Below are positions 1 to 7,365 of a DNA stretch of 8,933 nt, piece by piece. The number at the start of each line of letters is the position of its first letter. Within the stretch, counting starts at the first letter, position 1. The notes under the pieces were generated by a model, which did not search any database, was not told the DNA's origin, and worked only from the letters and a program-made list of their open reading frames with translations. The translations under genes were made by a program, and so were the position numbers. Origin of the DNA: Chroococcidiopsidaceae cyanobacterium CP_BM_RX_35 (GTDB taxonomy: Bacteria > Cyanobacteriota > Cyanobacteriia > Cyanobacteriales > Chroococcidiopsidaceae); assembly GCA_019242465.1 (NCBI GenBank), contig JAFAVL010000151.1:1-8933 (forward strand), given 5' to 3'.

Positions 1-1
1 T

Positions 2-733
2 GTCAATCGAGTCAAAGTTGCTCGTCTGGGAGGAAAAATTTTGGGACACAAACCTGTGTTCCCTGCTGCCGCATTGGCAGCGATTACCCAGGCGCTACAG
101 CAGTCAAACATCGTGCAAGCCAAAATTCTCGTGGTGGACGATGACCCTCAGACGTTGGAGATGCTGCGTACCTTACTAGAGCCTTGGGGATTACAGCTTA
201 CCCTGCTGAATAACCCCCAGCATTTTTGGACCATGTTGTCACAATCTCACCCCGACTTACTGATTCTCGATGTGGAGATGCCTCAGTTTAGCGGCATTGA
301 CCTCTGCCGAGTCGTGCGAAATGACTCCCAGTGGAGTGAACTGCCCGTGCTGTTTCTCTCTGCTTACAGTGATGCGGAGACTGTCAATCGGGTGTTTACA
401 GCGGGTGCAGATGACTATGTGAGTAAGCCAGTTGTGGGGCCAGAATTAATTGCTCGGATACTAAACCGACTGGAACGGATGCACAGCTTGCGGAGACTAG
501 CGGAAACTGATATCTTAACTGGGATTGCCAATCGCCGTAAATCTGTTTCAGAACTGACGCGGTTGTTGCCTCTGGCTAAGCGTCAAAGACAACCTTTGTG
601 CTTCGTCATTTTAGATTTGGACCAGTTCAAGCAGGTCAATGACCAGCATGGTCATCAGGCTGGTGACCAAGTGCTCAAGCGATTCGGAGTACTAGGCCCT
701 AAACTAGCGAAGGTAAAACGAGCCGCCATTTAG
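2..733 (+). CDS. Truncated multi-receiver response regulator / diguanylate cyclase (REC-REC-GGDEF), interrupted by transposon
   Basis: The frame is open from base 2, so the true start lies off the left edge; the TTG at 41 is not a convincing start. The first ~30 codons (RLGG...HKPVFPAAAL) look like the end of an upstream receiver domain. A complete receiver follows: acidic VVDDD near 138-152, phospho-acceptor Asp in LILDVEMP (codon at 269-271), Ser in FLSAYS and Lys in VSKPV. A GGDEF domain then begins (AETDILTGIANRR, LDLDQFKQVND) but ends at GDQVLKRFG near base 688, well before the GGDEF active-site loop. The last ~14 codons (VLGPKLAKVKRAAI, stop at 731-733) are read from the transposon's left inverted repeat. 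The family makes cyclic di-GMP in response to phosphorelay input; this copy cannot have diguanylate cyclase activity, though its receiver could still be phosphorylated. Domain assignment is confident; expression is unknown. Confidence 0.88.
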   Translation, partial: VNRVKVARLGGKILGHKPVFPAAALAAITQALQQSNIVQAKILVVDDDPQTLEMLRTLLEPWGLQLTLLNNPQHFWTMLSQSHPDLLILDVEMPQFSGIDLCRVVRNDSQWSELPVLFLSAYSDAETVNRVFTAGADDYVSKPVVGPELIARILNRLERMHSLRRLAETDILTGIANRRKSVSELTRLLPLAKRQRQPLCFVILDLDQFKQVNDQHGHQAGDQVLKRFGVLGPKLAKVKRAAI

Positions 734-735
734 TA
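692..735 (+). repeat. Left terminal inverted repeat of the Tn3-family transposon
   Basis: This 44-bp segment is the inverted partner of 6746-6789, ungapped, with four mismatches (left-end positions 8, 22, 24 and 28 of the repeat). It starts CTAGGCCCTAAACTAGCG and ends GAGCCGCCATTTAGTA. It supplies the aberrant final codons and the stop of the interrupted GGDEF gene. Confidence 0.92.
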
Positions 736-800
736 ACTATCTCGAAACTTTGGTTGTCATACCGTGTAATAGGGTTGCAAATAGGCAATAGGAAAATAAT

Positions 801-2309
801 TCAAGGATAAACAGAACTGGAATAGCCAGGTGGTAACTGGAACTGACCCACTACCTCCATCAGCTTTTGAGAAATTGTCAACAACTCCATTTCTCTCCAC
901 CGCTTGCCCACAATTTGCATCCCAATCGGTAATCCACTCTGAGTGTTTCCAATGGGAACCACCACTACTGGATGACCTGTGAGGTTAAAGGGAACGAGGT
1001 AAGCACCGGATGCCATCTGATACGGGACTTTTCTACCTTCAATTTCAACGGCTTCCCCTTTGGCACGATGCGTAAATGCAGGGGTCATCGCGACCGGACA
1101 AAGCCAGACATCCCATTGCTCCAGCTCTTTGTCCATTTGAGCAATGAGGGAGTCCCGCTCGGTTAGCGCTTGAAAATAGCCTTTCAAAGTGGGATTCAAG
1201 AATAACGGTAGGGCAATACTAGGAACGTTACTGAGCTTTCGCCATGCCCGCTCGCCCTGCGTCGCCTCACGCCACAAAAACATCATCTGCTTCTGGACAT
1301 TTGTGAAATTAATCGGCTGTGAGTACAGAAGATTGTACGTGCCAACGGCGTAGTAAACCTGCCACGCTGCGACAAAATCAAATTCTGGGCTCCACCGTTC
1401 AATGTTAGTGTCGGTGGAGCCCAGTCGCTTCGCAACCGTCTGCATGGCAGATTTAATATCAGCAGCAACTGGGTATGAAGGGAGTTCATCAATCCAGGCA
1501 ATTCGCAGATTCTGAAGCGGATTGTCAACGGGTTGAGCCAACGGGACAGGTGGGATATCGGGCTGGCGTGGATCAGCACCAGCAATAAGTTGCAGAGCTA
1601 GGCGCAAGTCTTCCACAGAACGAGCAATCGCACCAACGGTAAACATCTGGCGGATACAGCGGGGCATTCCTGACACATTTGGAAGATCGCCAACATGCCC
1701 GGTTGTTGGAACGCGACGGTCTGTTGGCTTGAGTCCAAACACCCCACAAAAGTGAGCAGGTTGACGAATAGAGCCACCATTGTCTGAGCAGATATCTAAG
1801 GGTGAAAAGCCAGCTGCAACTGCTGCTGCACTGCCACTAGAAGTTCCCCCAGGGGTGTAGTTGAGATTCCAAGGATTATTGACGCGGGGGAACCGATCAT
1901 TAATGCCTTGGTAATCCCCGCCTGGGTCTGCGGTCGCCGTCGTTTTTCCAAGGATGATCGCTCCAGCCGCCCGAACACGAGCAACAGCCGTCGCGTCGTG
2001 TTGGGGAACGTAATCTTTGAATGGCTGATAACCTGAGAGAGTGGAGAGTCCAGCCGTTTCAAAGTAATCCTTAATAGTGATGGGAACGCCATGCAGCACT
2101 CCCCAGTATTCACCTTTAACGAGGGCTGCATCAGCTTGTTGAGCGTGTTGACGAGCGGCACCCTCATTCAGAATGCAAATTGCGTTCAGTTCTGAGTTGT
2201 GTTTCGCGATTTGAGCGAGGTAAGCCTCTAACACTTCAATAGCTGAGACAGTGCGCTCTCGAATTCGCTGCGCTAACTGATGTGCTGGCAGAAAAACCAA
2301 CTCACTCAT
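801..2309 (-). CDS. Amidase-signature family hydrolase
   Basis: A 502-residue protein of usual family length. Amidase-signature enzymes hydrolyse C-N amide bonds in the cytoplasm with a Ser-cisSer-Lys triad. Visible landmarks (numbered from MSELVF) are Lys80 in PITIKDYFET, the glycine/serine signature GGTSSGSAAAVAAG at ~154-167, and the nucleophile Ser180 in SDNGGSIRQPA. At the first Ser of the usual GGSS signature, which is the cis-Ser position in fatty acid amide hydrolase, this protein has Thr156; Ser157 and Ser158 follow. The start ATG at 2309 was chosen because GAGAAG lies 9 nt upstream and the protein then begins like its relatives; an in-frame ATG at 2333 would overlap tetR and has a poorer ribosome site. 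The gene begins 4 nt after the tetR stop and is surely cotranscribed. The substrate cannot be deduced. It lies inside the transposon as a passenger gene. Confidence 0.93.
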   Translation of the reverse strand: MSELVFLPAHQLAQRIRERTVSAIEVLEAYLAQIAKHNSELNAICILNEGAARQHAQQADAALVKGEYWGVLHGVPITIKDYFETAGLSTLSGYQPFKDYVPQHDATAVARVRAAGAIILGKTTATADPGGDYQGINDRFPRVNNPWNLNYTPGGTSSGSAAAVAAGFSPLDICSDNGGSIRQPAHFCGVFGLKPTDRRVPTTGHVGDLPNVSGMPRCIRQMFTVGAIARSVEDLRLALQLIAGADPRQPDIPPVPLAQPVDNPLQNLRIAWIDELPSYPVAADIKSAMQTVAKRLGSTDTNIERWSPEFDFVAAWQVYYAVGTYNLLYSQPINFTNVQKQMMFLWREATQGERAWRKLSNVPSIALPLFLNPTLKGYFQALTERDSLIAQMDKELEQWDVWLCPVAMTPAFTHRAKGEAVEIEGRKVPYQMASGAYLVPFNLTGHPVVVVPIGNTQSGLPIGMQIVGKRWREMELLTISQKLMEVVGQFQLPPGYSSSVYP

Positions 2310-2313
2310 GATT

Positions 2314-2928
2314 TCAATCTTCTCTATCATCATTTGCCAAGTTTCTTGCTGCAGGCTGCATCGCCTGAATCAGCCGCTCCACCATCCAGGCATAGCTTTC
2401 GTCCAGGGAGTGAGACCGCACAAATTGTCCTGATAACTCGATCTGCATAAATCCTTGTAGTGCTGAGGCCAACAGGCGAGAGGCGTGAATCATTTCCTCC
2501 TCGCTTAAGCCAAGCGGTTGTAAGCACTCGGTGTAAAAGGACAGCACATCCTGAACAATCGGTCCACTGTCTGGGTTGTTGGAGTCCAGTTTGACTGCAG
2601 CCATAACTGTATATAGAACTGGATGCTTGTGAACGAACTGACGAAAGTTGTGGGCAGCTTGACGGATACGCGTTTGAGGAGTTCTATTGGTTGAACGCTC
2701 AGCTTGATGTCTGAGATCACTCAGCAGGCGACGAATCCCCTCAATCACCACTGCCTGGCGCAGTGCCTCATTGCCTGCCAAGTGGTTATAGAGGGAAGGA
2801 GGTTGGATTCCCAGTTCTCTCGCCACTCGGTTAACGCCCAACGCTGCTTCCCCTTCTTTTTCCAAGCAACTGATTGCCGCTTCTACAATCACGGTCTGGG
2901 TTAGCTTTCGTCCTTTCGGGCGTGGCAT
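2314..2928 (-). CDS. TetR/AcrR-family transcriptional regulator
   Basis: A 204-residue protein with the standard TetR layout. The N-terminal DNA-binding domain spans ~8-55, with the helix-turn-helix around 29-50 (VNRVARELGIQPPSLYNHL). An all-helical ligand/dimer domain follows, with WHG/TetR_C_33-like features (NFRQFVHKHPVLYTVM, LASALQGFMQIELSGQF). The ATG at 2928 has GAGG about 9 nt upstream. It is the first gene of a leftward operon with the amidase and is divergent from tnpA. The intervening gap carries a doubled palindrome fitting a TetR-type operator, so autoregulation plus control of tnpA is likely. The ligand is unknown; linkage to an amidase suggests an amide or its hydrolysis product, which is inference only. 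Confidence 0.93.
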   Translation of the reverse strand: MPRPKGRKLTQTVIVEAAISCLEKEGEAALGVNRVARELGIQPPSLYNHLAGNEALRQAVVIEGIRRLLSDLRHQAERSTNRTPQTRIRQAAHNFRQFVHKHPVLYTVMAAVKLDSNNPDSGPIVQDVLSFYTECLQPLGLSEEEMIHASRLLASALQGFMQIELSGQFVRSHSLDESYAWMVERLIQAMQPAARNLANDDRED

Positions 2929-2955
2929 AAAAACGTGCCTCGCTCAGGTGGCTAA

Positions 2956-2995
2956 AAAACTAATGAAGTTAGTTTAAACTAATTTTATTAGTTTT
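2956..2995. promoter_or_regulatory. Doubled palindromic operator between tetR and tnpA (candidate TetR binding site)
   Basis: A 40-bp palindrome centred between 2975 and 2976 matches at 18 of 20 positions per arm. It consists of two abutting 19-bp palindromes with the same rule, AAACTAA-N5-TTAGTTT, at 2957-2975 and 2976-2994. Paired inverted sites in a divergent intergenic region are typical of TetR-family operators that bind two dimers. The element lies 28 bp upstream of tetR and 31 bp upstream of the chosen tnpA start, so occupancy should affect both directions. Binding has not been shown. Confidence 0.8.
2963..2991 (+). promoter_or_regulatory. Possible weak promoter of tnpA inside the operator
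   Basis: ATGAAG (2963-2968, three of six -35 positions) and TATTAG (2986-2991, four of six -10 positions) are 17 nt apart on the plus strand, pointing to transcription from about 2998. Both boxes lie within the TetR-type palindromes. The match is poor and is listed mainly because the tnpA promoter has almost nowhere else to be. Confidence 0.25.
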
Positions 2996-3000
2996 GTCTA
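2973..3000 (-). promoter_or_regulatory. Possible promoter of tetR-amidase
   Basis: On the minus strand TAGACA (2995-3000) resembles a -35 hexamer at five of six positions. TTTAAA (2973-2978) resembles a -10 hexamer at four of six, with a 16-nt spacer. The -10 box straddles the centre of the doubled palindrome, so a bound repressor would block it. Hexamer matches alone are weak evidence. Confidence 0.4.
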
Positions 3001-3014
3001 GCTGTACAGGAGTG

Positions 3015-3020
3015 AGGAGG
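3015..3020 (+). promoter_or_regulatory. Ribosome binding site that fixes the tnpA start
   Basis: AGGAGG sits 6 nt before the GTG at 3027. The upstream in-frame TTG at 2994 has no such signal and lies within the operator palindrome, so the GTG is preferred. Confidence 0.75.
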
Positions 3021-3026
3021 AGCCCG

Positions 3027-6005
3027 GTGAAGCGACAATGGCAACCAGAGGAATTGATTGAGCATTTTATCCTGCTACCCAAAGAGCGTGAATTACTTCC
3101 TACCAAAACCAATGCCACAGCTCACAATCAGCTTAGCTTCGCTGTCCGGCTCAAATTTTTCCAGTACGCAGCCCGGTTTCCGCTTCACAAGAATGAAGTC
3201 CCCAGGGTAGTGGTAACGTTTATCGGTGACCAGCTTGGCATTCCTTACGAACAGTACTTGCGGTCTAATTGGTCAGGACGTACAGTAGAGCGTCACCGTT
3301 CCCAAATTCGGGCATTTCTAGGGTTTCGGGCGGTCACTCGTCAAGATGAGCAAGATTTAAGAAAGTGGCTGCTAGAATATCTACTCCCACATGGCTATCG
3401 GTTTGAGCAACTTAAAGACCTGGTTTATCAACGGCTGCGAGATGCTCGGATTGAACCACCTGCCCCTGAGCAGGTAGAGCGGCTAATTCACGCCGCCACT
3501 TACACCTTTGAAGAAACTTTCTGTACCAGTACATTGGCTCAACTGTCACCAGAGACCTGTATCAAAATAGATGCTCTTTTAAGTACCACTGGCTCTCCAT
3601 TAGAGGAGCGGCCCCAATCGAAGCAGTCTGACTTCAGCAATCTCAAGACAGACCCTGGTCGCATTAGTCTCGATACTATCCTCAGAGAATTTGATAAGTT
3701 GCAGTGCATCCGCAATCTTGGGTTGCCCGCCAACCTATTCACGAGCGTCTCTGCCAAAATTCTCCAGCAGTACCGACAACGAGCCTCATCTGAACCACCA
3801 CGAGAACTTCGCCGTCATCCGGCTCCAATTCGCTACACTCTGGTTGCTGCCTTCTGCTGGTTAAGGAGTCAAGAGATCACTGACAGCCTAGTAGAATTGC
3901 TGAGCCAAATTGTGCATAGAATCGGTGTCAGAGCGGAGCGTCGCGTTGAAAAAGAACTGATTGCCGACTTCAAACGCGTTGATGGCAAAACTAACCTCTT
4001 GTTCCGGATTGCCGAGGTATCCCTGGAGCATCCAGACAAACTGGTTAAGGAGATCGTCTACCCGGTGGCCAGCAAGCAGACTCTAGAGAACTTAGTCAAA
4101 GAATACAAATCTACAGGTTCTGCCTTTGTACAGAAAGTTTATGTTGTGATGCGAGCCTCCTACCTGGGGCATTATCGCCGCATGGTGCCCCAACTATTGA
4201 CGATGCTGGAATTTCGCTCCAACAACCATATGCATCAACCCGTCATCCAGGCTCTGGAGTTGTTAAAGAAATATCAAGGGAATACCCAGCGTTACTATGC
4301 GCCGGAAGACGAACCTCTGATTGATGGGGTTCTCAAGCGGCGCTGGCGTGACCTGGTGGTGGAAGTGGATAAAGAAGAGCGGGAGCGGATCAACCGCATC
4401 AATTATGAACTCTGTGTACTGCAAGCCTTGCGGGAGCAGCTGCGCTCCAAGGAAATTTGGGTAGTCGGGGCCAAACGATACTGCAATCCGGAAGAGGACT
4501 TACCGCAAGACTTTGAGCGAGAGCGCCAGACCTATTATCAGGCGCTCAAGCAACCCCTAGAGGCTGAAAGCTTCATTGCTCGTTTGCAAGAACAGATGAC
4601 AGAAGCCCTCAACCAATTGAATCAGGGAATGCCCACTAACCGCCAAGTCAAGATCCTCAGGCGTAATAATGATCTGATTTGTGTCTCCCCACTGATAGCT
4701 CAGCCTGAGCCGATGAACTTGGTTCGACTAAAAACCGAAATTGGTCGGCGCTGGCCAATGACCAGTTTATTGGACGTACTCAAAGAAACGGATTTTCGAG
4801 TCCAATTTACCGAGCAGTTCAGGAGTGCAGCGACCCGCGAGAGTATGGAGCGCTTTACGCTGCAGAAGCGCCTGTTGTTGTGCTTGTATGGACTGGGCAC
4901 CAATGCTGGACTTAAGCGGGTCTGTGCGGGAACTCACCGTGAGAGTTATGCAGATTTGCAGTACGTCAAAAGGCGCTTCATTCACAAAGAACATTTACGC
5001 AATGCCATCGCCCAGGTTGCCAACGCCATCTTCCAAGCGAGGAAGGTTCAGGTTTGGGGAGAAGCAACTACCGCTTGCGCCTCAGACTCCAAAAAATTTG
5101 GGGCCTACGACCAGAATCTTCTAACCGAATGGCACGTGCGCTATGGGGGTCGGGGAGTAGTAGTGTACTGGCACGTTGACAAAAAGTCGGCCTGCATTTA
5201 CTCGCAACTGAAAACCTGCTCCTCCTCGGAGGTTGCCGCCATGATTGAGGGGGTATTGCGTCACTGCACTGACATGAAAGTCGAAAAGAACTACGTTGAT
5301 AGCCATGGACAGAGCGAGATTGCCTTTGCCTTCTGTCATTTACTAGGATTTCAATTGCTACCCCGGCTCAAGCGGATCAAAGAGCAAAAACTGTACCTCC
5401 CCCAGCCTGGACAAGGGGGTGCAACCTATCCACATTTGCAAGCCATTTTGAGACGGTCTATCAACTGGGAGTTAATCCGGCAGCAGTATGACCAAATGAT
5501 CAAATATGCTACTGCTTTGAAGGTGGGAACGGCAGAGACAGAAGTAATTTTAAAACGATTCAATCGTTCCACTCCGCAGCATCCGACATACCAAGCCTTG
5601 GCCGAGTTGGGTAAGGCTGTTAAGACCATCTTTTTGTGCCAGTACCTGCACTTTGAAGCCTTACGCCAGGAAATTCAGGATGGGCTAAATGTTGTTGAGC
5701 GCTGGAACGGAGCAAACACTTTCATTTTGTACGGCAAGAGTAATGAGTTGGCAACAAACAGCTTGGATGAGCAACATGTAACTGTCTTGTGCATGCATCT
5801 ACTACAACTTTGTCTGGTCTACATCAATACCCTGATGATCCAACGGGTTCTCGGAGAGAAGCAGTGGTCTGAGATGATGCAGCTAGATGATTTCCGTGCC
5901 TTGACTCCGCTAATTTGGGCTCATGTCAATCCCTACGGTCTTTTCCAACTGGATATGAATGAGAGACTGACGATTGAGGAGGTCAACCCGGAACTAGCTG
6001 GATGA
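3027..6005 (+). CDS. tnpA: Tn3-family transposase TnpA
   Basis: A 992-residue protein, the usual size for Tn3 transposases, which join transposon ends to target DNA replicatively and form cointegrates. The N-terminal third has the DUF4158-type DNA-binding region ([28 protein letters not shown]). The catalytic Tn3 DDE domain occupies roughly the last 400 residues. The acidic triad is readable as Asp687 (ASDSKKFG), Asp758 (YVDSHGQSE) and probably Glu907 ([10 protein letters not shown]), at spacings close to those in Tn3 itself. The W-N-x-A-N-x-FI-x-YGK block and the hydrophobic [17 protein letters not shown] helix are also family hallmarks. No internal stop or frameshift is seen, so it is probably functional. 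The divergent tetR and the shared operator suggest that TetR represses it. Confidence 0.96.
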   Translation: MKRQWQPEELIEHFILLPKERELLPTKTNATAHNQLSFAVRLKFFQYAARFPLHKNEVPRVVVTFIGDQLGIPYEQYLRSNWSGRTVERHRSQIRAFLGFRAVTRQDEQDLRKWLLEYLLPHGYRFEQLKDLVYQRLRDARIEPPAPEQVERLIHAATYTFEETFCTSTLAQLSPETCIKIDALLSTTGSPLEERPQSKQSDFSNLKTDPGRISLDTILREFDKLQCIRNLGLPANLFTSVSAKILQQYRQRASSEPPRELRRHPAPIRYTLVAAFCWLRSQEITDSLVELLSQIVHRIGVRAERRVEKELIADFKRVDGKTNLLFRIAEVSLEHPDKLVKEIVYPVASKQTLENLVKEYKSTGSAFVQKVYVVMRASYLGHYRRMVPQLLTMLEFRSNNHMHQPVIQALELLKKYQGNTQRYYAPEDEPLIDGVLKRRWRDLVVEVDKEERERINRINYELCVLQALREQLRSKEIWVVGAKRYCNPEEDLPQDFERERQTYYQALKQPLEAESFIARLQEQMTEALNQLNQGMPTNRQVKILRRNNDLICVSPLIAQPEPMNLVRLKTEIGRRWPMTSLLDVLKETDFRVQFTEQFRSAATRESMERFTLQKRLLLCLYGLGTNAGLKRVCAGTHRESYADLQYVKRRFIHKEHLRNAIAQVANAIFQARKVQVWGEATTACASDSKKFGAYDQNLLTEWHVRYGGRGVVVYWHVDKKSACIYSQLKTCSSSEVAAMIEGVLRHCTDMKVEKNYVDSHGQSEIAFAFCHLLGFQLLPRLKRIKEQKLYLPQPGQGGATYPHLQAILRRSINWELIRQQYDQMIKYATALKVGTAETEVILKRFNRSTPQHPTYQALAELGKAVKTIFLCQYLHFEALRQEIQDGLNVVERWNGANTFILYGKSNELATNSLDEQHVTVLCMHLLQLCLVYINTLMIQRVLGEKQWSEMMQLDDFRALTPLIWAHVNPYGLFQLDMNERLTIEEVNPELAG

Positions 6006-6013
6006 GGGGAATT

Positions 6014-6127
6014 AAACTTACCCATTTTCGCTTCTTTTTGGGCAAGTTTGAGATACTAAAGACAGTGGGGAGTGCGTATTGCCAAACCTGAATCAAGAGT
6101 GTCCATCTACCATTTATGGGCAAGTTT
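6014..6127 (+). other. Candidate internal recombination (resolution) site of the transposon
   Basis: Three copies of an 11-bp motif lie between tnpA and the recombinase gene: inverted AAACTTACCCA at 6014-6024, TGGGCAAGTTT at 6039-6049 (one mismatch to the inverse of the first) and an identical TGGGCAAGTTT at 6117-6127. The first two form an inverted pair with a 14-nt spacer; the third is a distal direct copy. Tn3 elements that use a tyrosine recombinase, such as Tn4430, have an inverted core pair plus extra direct motifs next to tnpI. By analogy this is the best candidate for the recombinase's target. The 14-nt spacer is longer than the usual 6-8 nt crossover region, so the role is not certain. 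Confidence 0.5.
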
Positions 6128-6133
6128 GTTCTT

Positions 6134-6718
6134 ATGCCAAGGACTGCCCCACCACCGAAGATTCCCAACTTGCAAAAGCGGACCCGAGAGCATCTGTTGC
6201 CCAGTGAAGTGGAGGTAATGCTCAAGGTAGCCAAAGGCACAGGACGACATGGGCATCGCGATGCAACGTTGATTCTGCTTGCTTATCGCCACGGGCTTAG
6301 GGTTTCTGAGTTAGTAGCGTTGCGCTGGGAGCAGGTTGACTTTAGCAATGGCACGATTCATGTCAATCGGCTCAAGCAGGGAGTCAGCTCAACACATCCA
6401 CTTCGGGGGCCTGAACTGAGGGCATTGCGACAAGTGCAACGACAGTCTCCTAACTCTTCCTATCTGTTTGTTTCAGAGCGTGGGACAGCGATGGCAGCTG
6501 CAACAGCTAGAGGTATCATTAAGCGGGCAGGAGCTTTAGCTGGGTTGCCGTTTTCAGTGCATCCCCATATGCTCCGCCATGCCTGCGGATTTTATTTAGC
6601 TTCCAAAGGTCACGATACACGAGCGATTCAGGCTTACCTGGGACATAAAAATATTCAGCATACGGTTCGCTATACAGAGCTCGCCCCAGGACGATTCAAA
6701 GAGTTTTGGACAGATTAA
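6134..6718 (+). CDS. Small FimB/XerD-type tyrosine recombinase, probable cointegrate resolvase
   Basis: Tyrosine recombinases cut and rejoin two DNA sites; in some Tn3 elements they resolve cointegrates. Counting from an in-frame ATG at 6116 (200 residues), all catalytic residues are present: Arg62 (HGLRVSELVALRW), Lys87 (NRLKQG), His151 and Arg154 (HPHMLRHACG), His177 (YLGHKN) and Tyr186 (VRYTEL). The protein is almost only the catalytic domain, as in FimB and FimE (about 200 residues), and lacks the N-terminal core-binding domain of XerD or TnpI. The ATG at 6134 is preferred since MPRTAPPPK begins like relatives and the 6116 start lies within one copy of the repeat motif; neither has a good ribosome site. 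It is the last gene in the transposon and runs in the same direction as tnpA. Confidence 0.92.
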   Translation: MPRTAPPPKIPNLQKRTREHLLPSEVEVMLKVAKGTGRHGHRDATLILLAYRHGLRVSELVALRWEQVDFSNGTIHVNRLKQGVSSTHPLRGPELRALRQVQRQSPNSSYLFVSERGTAMAAATARGIIKRAGALAGLPFSVHPHMLRHACGFYLASKGHDTRAIQAYLGHKNIQHTVRYTELAPGRFKEFWTD

Positions 6719-6745
6719 AAACAGGAGAGTGCTATAGTAACTTTG

Positions 6746-6789
6746 TACTAAATGGCGGCTCATTTCAGCTTCGCTAGTTTATGGCCTAG
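6746..6789 (-). repeat. Right terminal inverted repeat of the Tn3-family transposon
   Basis: Inverted partner of 692-735. Read inward on the minus strand it starts CTAGGCCATAAACTAGCG and ends GAGCCGCCATTTAGTA, matching 40 of 44 positions. It begins 28 bp after the recombinase stop and provides the stop codon (TAA at 6779-6781, minus strand) for the interrupted gene to its right. Confidence 0.92.
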
Positions 6790-7324
6790 GAAGTGTCCAA
6801 CTCCGAGCGCTTTTGACAGAGGTCAGAGCAAGTCGGGTCTGATCGAAGATATGTGCCCACCAAGAACCAACATTAACGCTAAAGCCACGCAGTCTTACCT
6901 TTAAGGCTGCTTCAATAAATTCTTCCTCTGCAAGTTGAAATAGAGATTGAGGTTTCTGGTGAGAATTTTCCTGGAGCGAATCGTCTAGCCGTTCATTATC
7001 TATTTCTGTTAATCTGTAAGTCTTATTTTGGGTCTTTACCCAACGCTCGAATTCTTCCTCCCGTTTCTGTTGCTCTTTGACTCCTTCTTTAACGATCGCT
7101 TTTTTCAAATCCTCCCCTGTTTTGCCAATAGGCAAGGCAGTCCAGTAAGTTTGCCAAACAGCTTTAAGCCAACCATTCCAAGTGCCACTATCTTTTTCCA
7201 GCCCTGGCATCCAACTTTTTGGTTCTTGCAATGAGTTGAAAACCAAGTCTCCTATCTTTATCCATTCCTCTTTGAGAGTTTGCTCTGCCGTTTGCATAGC
7301 TGCCTGAACTTGCTCTTCTGGCAA
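6779..7324 (-). pseudogene. Gene fragment resembling the middle of a type III CRISPR effector Cas10/Cmr2
   Basis: About 178 native codons survive, cut at both ends: the 3' part is lost where the transposon's right repeat begins (6789), and the 5' part ends at the insertion-sequence junction (7323-7327). The apparent start at 7324 is only a TTG. The fragment has a charged helical segment with W-N-G-W-LKAVWQTYWTALPI (residues ~49-66), then FSVNVGSWWAHIFDQTRLALTSVKSARSWTL in two blocks at ~148-178. These resemble, from memory, the W-x-x-YW-x-ALPI and GSWW...AVK-x-AR-W-x-LP blocks of cyanobacterial Cmr2-like Cas10 proteins, between the HD and palm domains. No zinc finger, HD or GGDD motif lies in the fragment to confirm this. 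If correct, it is a dead remnant of a type III-B interference complex that makes cyclic oligoadenylate. Otherwise it is an unknown truncated gene. Confidence 0.5.
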
Positions 7325-7327
7325 TAT
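7323..7327 (+). repeat. Target-site duplication, left copy (AATAT)
   Basis: AATAT here is identical to 8725-8729, directly outside the two 17-bp repeats of the IS701-like element. IS701 members usually give 4 bp, so one base may be a chance match. Confidence 0.75.
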
Positions 7328-7344
7328 CCCTCATTTATCACTCT
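7328..7344 (+). repeat. Terminal inverted repeat of IS701-like element, left
   Basis: Seventeen bases identical to the complement of 8708-8724; similarity continues with a one-base offset (AGGCAGAG against GGCAAGAG). Confidence 0.9.
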
Positions 7345-7365
7345 AGGCAGAGGAAAACTGGAAGG

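Larger units (their letters stand above)
692..6789. mobile_element. Tn3-family transposon with TetR-amidase passenger genes and a tyrosine recombinase
   Basis: The unit is bounded by inverted repeats at 692-735 and 6746-6789 (40 of 44 positions identical) and encloses a full-length Tn3-type transposase, a tyrosine recombinase, a TetR regulator and an amidase. Outer tips read CTAGGCC rather than the GGGG common in Tn3 relatives, but the inner part keeps an AAAAC...TTTAG arrangement like the AAAAC...TTAAG of Tn3. Left-flank bases GAGTA (687-691) and right-flank bases GAAGT (6790-6794) do not form the expected 5-bp duplication. The exact ends are therefore uncertain by a few bases. No broken gene is visible inside, so the element may be active. 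Confidence 0.9.

Noticed and set aside
678..691. AAGCGATTCGGAGT outside the left end resembles AAGCGCTCGGAGT outside the right end (6797-6809, opposite strand), perhaps an extended repeat
   Set aside because: The two lie at different distances from the repeat ends and need a gap to align; both are read as normal codons in their own genes, so it is probably coincidence.
736..800. Short AT-rich gap with repeated AATAGG units next to the left transposon end
   Set aside because: The repeats are only 6 bp and imperfectly spaced; no gene, hairpin or clear regulatory signal is visible.
2994..3026. TTG at 2994 as the transposase start
   Set aside because: It lies at the edge of the operator palindrome with no ribosome site, whereas AGGAGG is placed 6 nt before the GTG at 3027.
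6014..6049. The inverted pair after tnpA as a transcription terminator
   Set aside because: The stem has an 11-bp arm with a mismatch, a 14-nt loop and no T-run after it on either strand; the extra distal copy of the motif fits a recombinase binding array better.
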